Part shown: positions 59,101-64,000 of the stretch, piece by piece
Numbering within the stretch: the stretch's first letter is position 1
Layout of the letters: each line of letters opens with the position of its first letter
Origin: Metridium senile
Lineage: Eukaryota > Cnidaria > Anthozoa > Actiniaria > Metridiidae
Reading direction: 5' to 3'
DNA length: 64,000 nt
NCBI GenBank assembly: GCA_949775045.1
Contig: CATKSA010000208.1
Location: forward strand, 119,935 to 183,934
Translations under genes and position numbers: made by a program
Notes under the pieces: generated by a model
What the model saw: only the letters and a program-made list of their open reading frames with translations
Databases searched by the model: none
What the model was told of the DNA's origin: nothing

Positions 59101-62100
59101 CTACCCAGAATGCAATTTGCCCTATAGGGTGATCTGAAAATGGGTTAAAAAGATCGAGGTTTTCGGTACAAAATTTTCGCCTAGACCCTGTGAGCAATGT
59201 CTGAGAATATTAGAGCATTCTTATAAATGTGCAAGATTTTATTTAGAAAAACTACAAAATCCTACCCAGAAAGCAATATGCCCTATAGGGTGATCTGAAA
59301 ATGGGTTAAAAAGATCGGGATTTTCGGCACAAAATTTTCGCCTAGACCCTGTGAGCAATGTCTGAGAATATTAGAGCATTCTGATAAATGCGCAAGATTT
59401 TATTTAGAAAAAAACTACAAAATCCTACCCAGAATGCAATATGCCCTATAGGGTGATCTGAAAATGTGTTAAAAAGATCGAGGTTTTCGGCACAAAAGTT
59501 TCGCCTAGACCCTGTGAGCAATGTCTGAGAATATTAGAGCATTCTGATAAATGCGCAAGATTTTATCTAGAAAAAACCTCAAAATCCTACCCAGAATGCA
59601 ATTTGCCCTATAGGGTGATCTGAAAATGGGTTAAAAAGATCGGGGTTTTCGGCACAAAATTTTCGCCTAGACCCTGTGTGCAATGTCTGAGAATATTAGA
59701 GCATTCTGATAAATGCGCAAGATTTTATTTAGAAAAAATCTCAAAATCCTACCCAGAATGCAATTTACCCTATAGGGTGATCTGAAAATGGGTTAAAAAG
59801 ATCGAGGTTTTCGGTACAAAATTTTCGCCTAGACCCTGTGAGCAATGTCTGAGAATATTAGAGCATTCTTATAAATGTGCAAGATTTTATTTAGAAAAAC
59901 TACAAAATCCTACCCAGAAAGCAATATGCCCTATAGGGTGATCTGAAAATGGGTTAAAAAGATCGGGGTTTTCGGCACAAAATTTTCGCCTAGACCCTGT
60001 GAGCAATGTCTGAGAGTATTAGAGCATTCTGATAAATGCGCAAGATTTTATTTAGAAAAAACCTCAAAATCCTACCCAGAATGCAATATGCCCTATAGGG
60101 TGATCTGAAAATGGGTTAAAAAGATCGGGGTTTTCGGCATACAATTTTCGCCTAGACCCTGTGAGCAATGTCTGAGAATATTAGAGCATTCTGATAAATG
60201 CGCAAGATTTTATTTAGAAAAAACCTCAAAATCCTACCCAGAATGCAATTTGCCCTATAGGGTGATCTGAAAATGGGTTAAAAAGATCGAGGTTTTCGGT
60301 ACAAAATTTTCGCCTAGACCCTGTGAGCAATGTCTGAGAATATTAGAGCATTCTTATAAATGTGCAAGATTTTATTTAGAAAAACTACAAAATCCTACCC
60401 AGAATGCAATTTGCCCTATAGGGTGATCTGAAAATGGGTTAAAAAGATCGGGGTTTTCGGCACAAAATTTTCGCCTAGACCCTGTGTGCAATGTCTGAGA
60501 ATATTAGAGCATTCTGATAAATGCGCAAGATTTTATTTAGAAAAAATCTCAAAATCCTACCCAGAATGCAATTTGCCCTATAGGGTGATCTGAAAATGGG
60601 TTAAAAAGATCGAGGTTTTCGGTACAAAATTTTCGCCTAGACCCTGTGAGCAATGTCTGAGAATATTAGAGCATTCTTATAAATGTGCAAGATTTTATTT
60701 AGAAAAACTACAAAATCCTACCCAGAAAGCAATATGCCCTATAGGGTGATCTGAAAATGGGTTAAAAAGATCGGGGTTTTCGGCACAAAATTTTCGCCTA
60801 GACCCTGTGAGCAATGTCTGAGAGTATTAGAGCATTCTGATAAATGCGCAAGATTTTATTTAGAAAAAACCTCAAAATCCTACCCAGAATGCAATATGCC
60901 CTATAGGGTGATCTGAAAATGGGTTAAAAAGATCGGGGTTTTCGGCATACAATTTTCGCCTAGACCCTGTGAGCAATGTCTGAGAATATTAGAGCATTCT
61001 GATAAATGCGCAAGATTTTATTTAGAAAAAACCTCAAAATCCTACCCAGAATGCAATTTGCCCTATAGGGTGATCTGAAAATGGGTTAAAAAGATCGAGG
61101 TTTTCGGTACAAAATTTTCGCCTAGACCCTGTGAGCAATGTCTGAGAATATTAGAGCATTCTTATAAATGTGCAAGATTTTATTTAGAAAAACTACAAAA
61201 TCCTACCCAGAAAGCAATATGCCCTATAGGGTGATCTGAAAATGGGTTAAAAAGATCGGGATTTTCGGCACAAAATTTTCGCCTAGACCCTGTGAGCAAT
61301 GTCTGAGAATATTAGAGCATTCTGATAAATGCGCAAGATTTTATTTAGAAAAAAACTACAAAATCCTACCCAGAATGCAATATGCCCTATAGGGTGATCT
61401 GAAAATGTGTTAAAAAGATCGAGGTTTTCGGCACAAAAGTTTCGCCTAGACCCTGTGAGCAATGTCTGAGAATATTAGAGCATTCTGATAAATGCGCAAG
61501 ATTTTATCTAGAAAAAACCTCAAAATCCTACCCAGAATGCAATTTGCCATATAGGGTGATCTGAAAATGGGTTAAAAAGATCGGGGTTTTCGGCAGAAAA
61601 TTTTCGCCTAGACCCTGTGTGCAATGTCTGAGAATATTAGAGCATTCTGATAAATGCGCAAGATTTTATTTAGAAAAAATCTCAAAATCCTACCCAGAAT
61701 GCAATTTGCCCTATAGGGTGATCTGAAAATGGGTTAAAAAGATCGGGGTTTTCGGCACAAAATTTTTGCCTAGACCCTGTGAGAGATGTCTGAGAATATT
61801 AGAGCATTCTGATAAATGCGCAAGATTTTATCTAGAAAAAACCTCAAAATCCTACCCAGAATGCAATTTGCCCTATAGGGTGATCTGAAAATGGGTTAAA
61901 AAGATCGGGGTTTTCGGCACAAAATTTTCGCCTAGACCCTGTGAGCAATGTCTGAGAATATTAGAGCATTCTGATAAATGCGCAAGATTTTATTTAGAAA
62001 AAAACTACAAAATCCTACCCAGAATGCAATTTGCCCTATAGGGTGATCTGAAAATGGGTTAAAAAGATCGAGGTTTTCGGTACAAAATTTTCGCCTAGAC

Positions 62101-64000
62101 CCTGTGAGCAATGTCTGAGAATATTAGAGCATTCTTATAAATGTGCAAGATTTTATTTAGAAAAACTACAAAATCCTACCCAGAAAGCAATATGCCCTAT
62201 AGGGTGATCTGAAAATGGGTTAAAAAGATCGGGATTTTCGGCACAAAATTTTCGCCTAGACCCTGTGAGCAATGTCTGAGAATATTAGAGCATTCTGATA
62301 AATGCGCAAGATTTTATTTAGAAAAAAACTACAAAATCCTACCCAGAATGCAATATGCCCTATAGGGTGATCTGAAAATGGGTTAAAAAGATCGAGGTTT
62401 TCGGCACAAAAGTTTCGCCTAGACCCTGTGAGCAATGTCTGAGAATATTAGAGCATTCTGATAAATGCGCAAGATTTTATTTAGAAAAAACCTCAAAATC
62501 CTACCCAGAATGCAATTTCCCTATAGGGTGATCTGAAAATGGGTTAAAAAGATCGGGGTTTTCGGCATACAATTTTCGCCTAGACCCTGTGAGCAATGTC
62601 TGAGAGTATTAGAGCATTCTGATAAATGCGCAAGATTTTATTTAGAAAAAAACTACAAAATCCTACCCAGAATGCAATATGCCCTATAGGGTGTTCTGAA
62701 AATGGGTTAAAAAGATCGGGGTTTTCGGCACAAAATTTTCGCCTAGACCCTGTGAGCAATGTCTGAGAGTATTAGAGCATTCTGATAAATGCGCAAGATT
62801 TTATTTAGAAAAAACCTCAAAATCCTACCCAGAATGCAATATGCCCTATAGGGTGATCTGAAAATGGGTTAAAAAGATCGGGGTTTTCGGCATACAATTT
62901 TCGCCTAGACCCTGTGAGCAATGTCTGAGAATATTAGAGCATTCTGATAAATGCGCAAGATTTTATTTAGAAAAAACCTCAAAATCCTACCCAGAATGCA
63001 ATTTGCCCTATAGGGTGATCTGAAAATGGGTTAAAAAGATCGAGGTTTTCGGTACAAAATTTTCGCCTAGACCCTGTGAGCAATGTCTGAGAATATTAGA
63101 GCATTCTTATAAATGTGCAAGATTTTATTTAGAAAAACTACAAAATCCTACCCAGAAAGCAATATGCCCTATAGGGTGATCTGAAAATGGGTTAAAAAGA
63201 TCGGGATTTTCGGCACAAAATTTTCGCCTAGACCCTGTGAGCAATGTCTGAGAATATTAGAGCATTCTGATAAATGCGCAAGATTTTATCTAGAAAAAAC
63301 TACAAAATCCTACCCAGAATGCAATTTGCCCTATAGGGTGATCTGAAAATGGGTTAAAAAGATCGGGGTTTTCGGCACAAAATTTTCGCCTAGACCCTGT
63401 GAGCAATGTCTGAGAATATTAAAGCATTCTTATAAATGCGCAAGATTTTATCTAGAAAAAACCTCAAAATCCTACCCAGAATGCAATTTGCCCTATAGGG
63501 TGATCTGAAAATGGGTTAAAAAGATCGGGGTTTTCGGCATACAATTTTCGCCTAGACCCTGTGAGCAATGTCTGAGAGTATTAGAGCATTCTGATAAATG
63601 CGCAAGATTTTATTTAGAAAAAAACTACAAAATCCTACCCAGAATGCAATATGCCCTATAGGGTGTTCTGAAAATGGGTTAAAAAGATCGGGGTTTTCGC
63701 CACAAAATTTTCGCCTAGACCCTGTGAGCAATGTCTGAGAGTATTAGAGCATTCTGATAAATGCGCAAGATTTTATTTAGAAAAAACCTCAAAATCCTAC
63801 CCAGAATGCAATATGCCCTATAGGGTGATCTGAAAATGGGTTAAAAAGATCGGGGTTTTCGGCATACAATTTTCGCCTAGACCCTGTGAGCAATGTCTGA
63901 GAATATTAGAGCATTCTGATAAATGCGCAAGATTTTATTTAGAAAAAACCTCAAAATCCTACCCAGAATGCAATTTGCCCTATAGGGTGATCTGAAAATG
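47110..64000. repeat. Super-order duplication of ~8-9 kb satellite blocks
   Basis: Rare variants pair at offset 9395 bp (58 monomers) from about 47110-50660 to 56505-60055: GATCGTGG at 47164 and 56559, TAGCCCTGTG at 47681 and 57076, GCAAGTTGCC near 49071 and 58466, GGGCTAAAAAG at 49585 and 58980. The next part pairs at 8423 bp (CAGAAAATTTT at 53171 and 61594; GAGAGATGTC at 53358 and 61781). The last pairs at 8098 bp (TTAAAGCATT at 55321 and 63419). A block of about 9 kb was thus copied, and the two copies then lost or gained monomers. Confidence 0.75.

Larger units (their letters stand above)
36169..64000. repeat. Satellite array 3 (~172 monomers, open at window end)
   Basis: The 162-bp satellite resumes in register at the insertion TA and continues to the last base. 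Monomers are more uniform than at the left edge of array 1. Further diagnostic variants appear here: a 2-bp loss before the palindrome (CAATTTCCCTATAG at about 42426, 43730, 45834, 47128, 48107 and others), GTGTGCAATG (50281, 50931, 59676), and one CTAG insertion that breaks the palindrome near 44702. No gene, RNA gene or other insertion is visible in this stretch. Confidence 0.97.

Noticed and set aside
36169..64000. Telomeric repeats (GGGTTA inside the monomer)
   Set aside because: GGGTTA occurs once per 162 bp, not in tandem; there is no telomeric array.

Overview
The window is eukaryotic repeat-rich DNA, almost certainly nuclear. About 45.9 kb of it is one satellite family with a monomer of about 162 bp (roughly 283 monomers). 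Two mobile elements interrupt the satellite, and about 470 bp of non-satellite flank lies at the left end. There are no prokaryotic features such as operons or Shine-Dalgarno sites. The only convincing genes belong to one composite mobile element. The host cannot be named from the sequence. Invertebrate metazoa are a plausible guess, because Tc1/mariner elements and Rep-like insertions are common in them, but that is inference only.

Layout: 1-470, non-satellite flank with a tRNA-like/inverted-repeat sequence. 471-14312, satellite array 1 with local higher-order repeats. 14313-14985, a 673-bp foldback (MITE-like) DNA transposon inserted in the satellite. 14986-19182, satellite array 2. 19183-36168, a 16,986-bp composite element. 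36169-64000, satellite array 3, which runs off the window and contains multi-kilobase internal duplications.

The composite element is the main discovery. It is a head-to-tail tetramer of a 4183-bp unit plus one extra 254-bp terminal module (4 x 4183 + 254 = 16,986). Each unit carries (i) a 368-aa Tc1/mariner-type DD34E transposase on the + strand, (ii) a 441-aa Rep protein on the - strand with an HUH endonuclease domain and a superfamily 3-type helicase domain, as in CRESS-DNA/parvovirus-like replicators, (iii) a 977-bp non-coding region between their facing 3' ends, with iteron-like repeats and a perfect 22-bp palindrome, and (iv) the 254-bp module between their 5' ends. The module is an imperfect foldback whose two ends are outward-facing Tc1-like terminal inverted repeats. 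No capsid gene is visible.

The outermost ends of the tetramer are the left inverted repeat of the first module and the right inverted repeat of the fifth. The whole 17 kb is flanked by one TA duplication, at a TA that occurs once per satellite monomer. This is the signature of a Tc1/mariner-type insertion of the entire multimer. The simplest model (inference) is a capsidless Rep replicon that makes circles or concatemers by rolling-circle or rolling-hairpin replication, then uses its own DDE transposase to paste a concatemer into the genome, with one terminal repeat from each end module. Unequal recombination between 254-bp repeats after a monomer insertion is the main alternative. All four copies of both genes are intact and identical in protein sequence. 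I saw only two base differences between units, both in unit 4, so the array is very young or recently homogenised.
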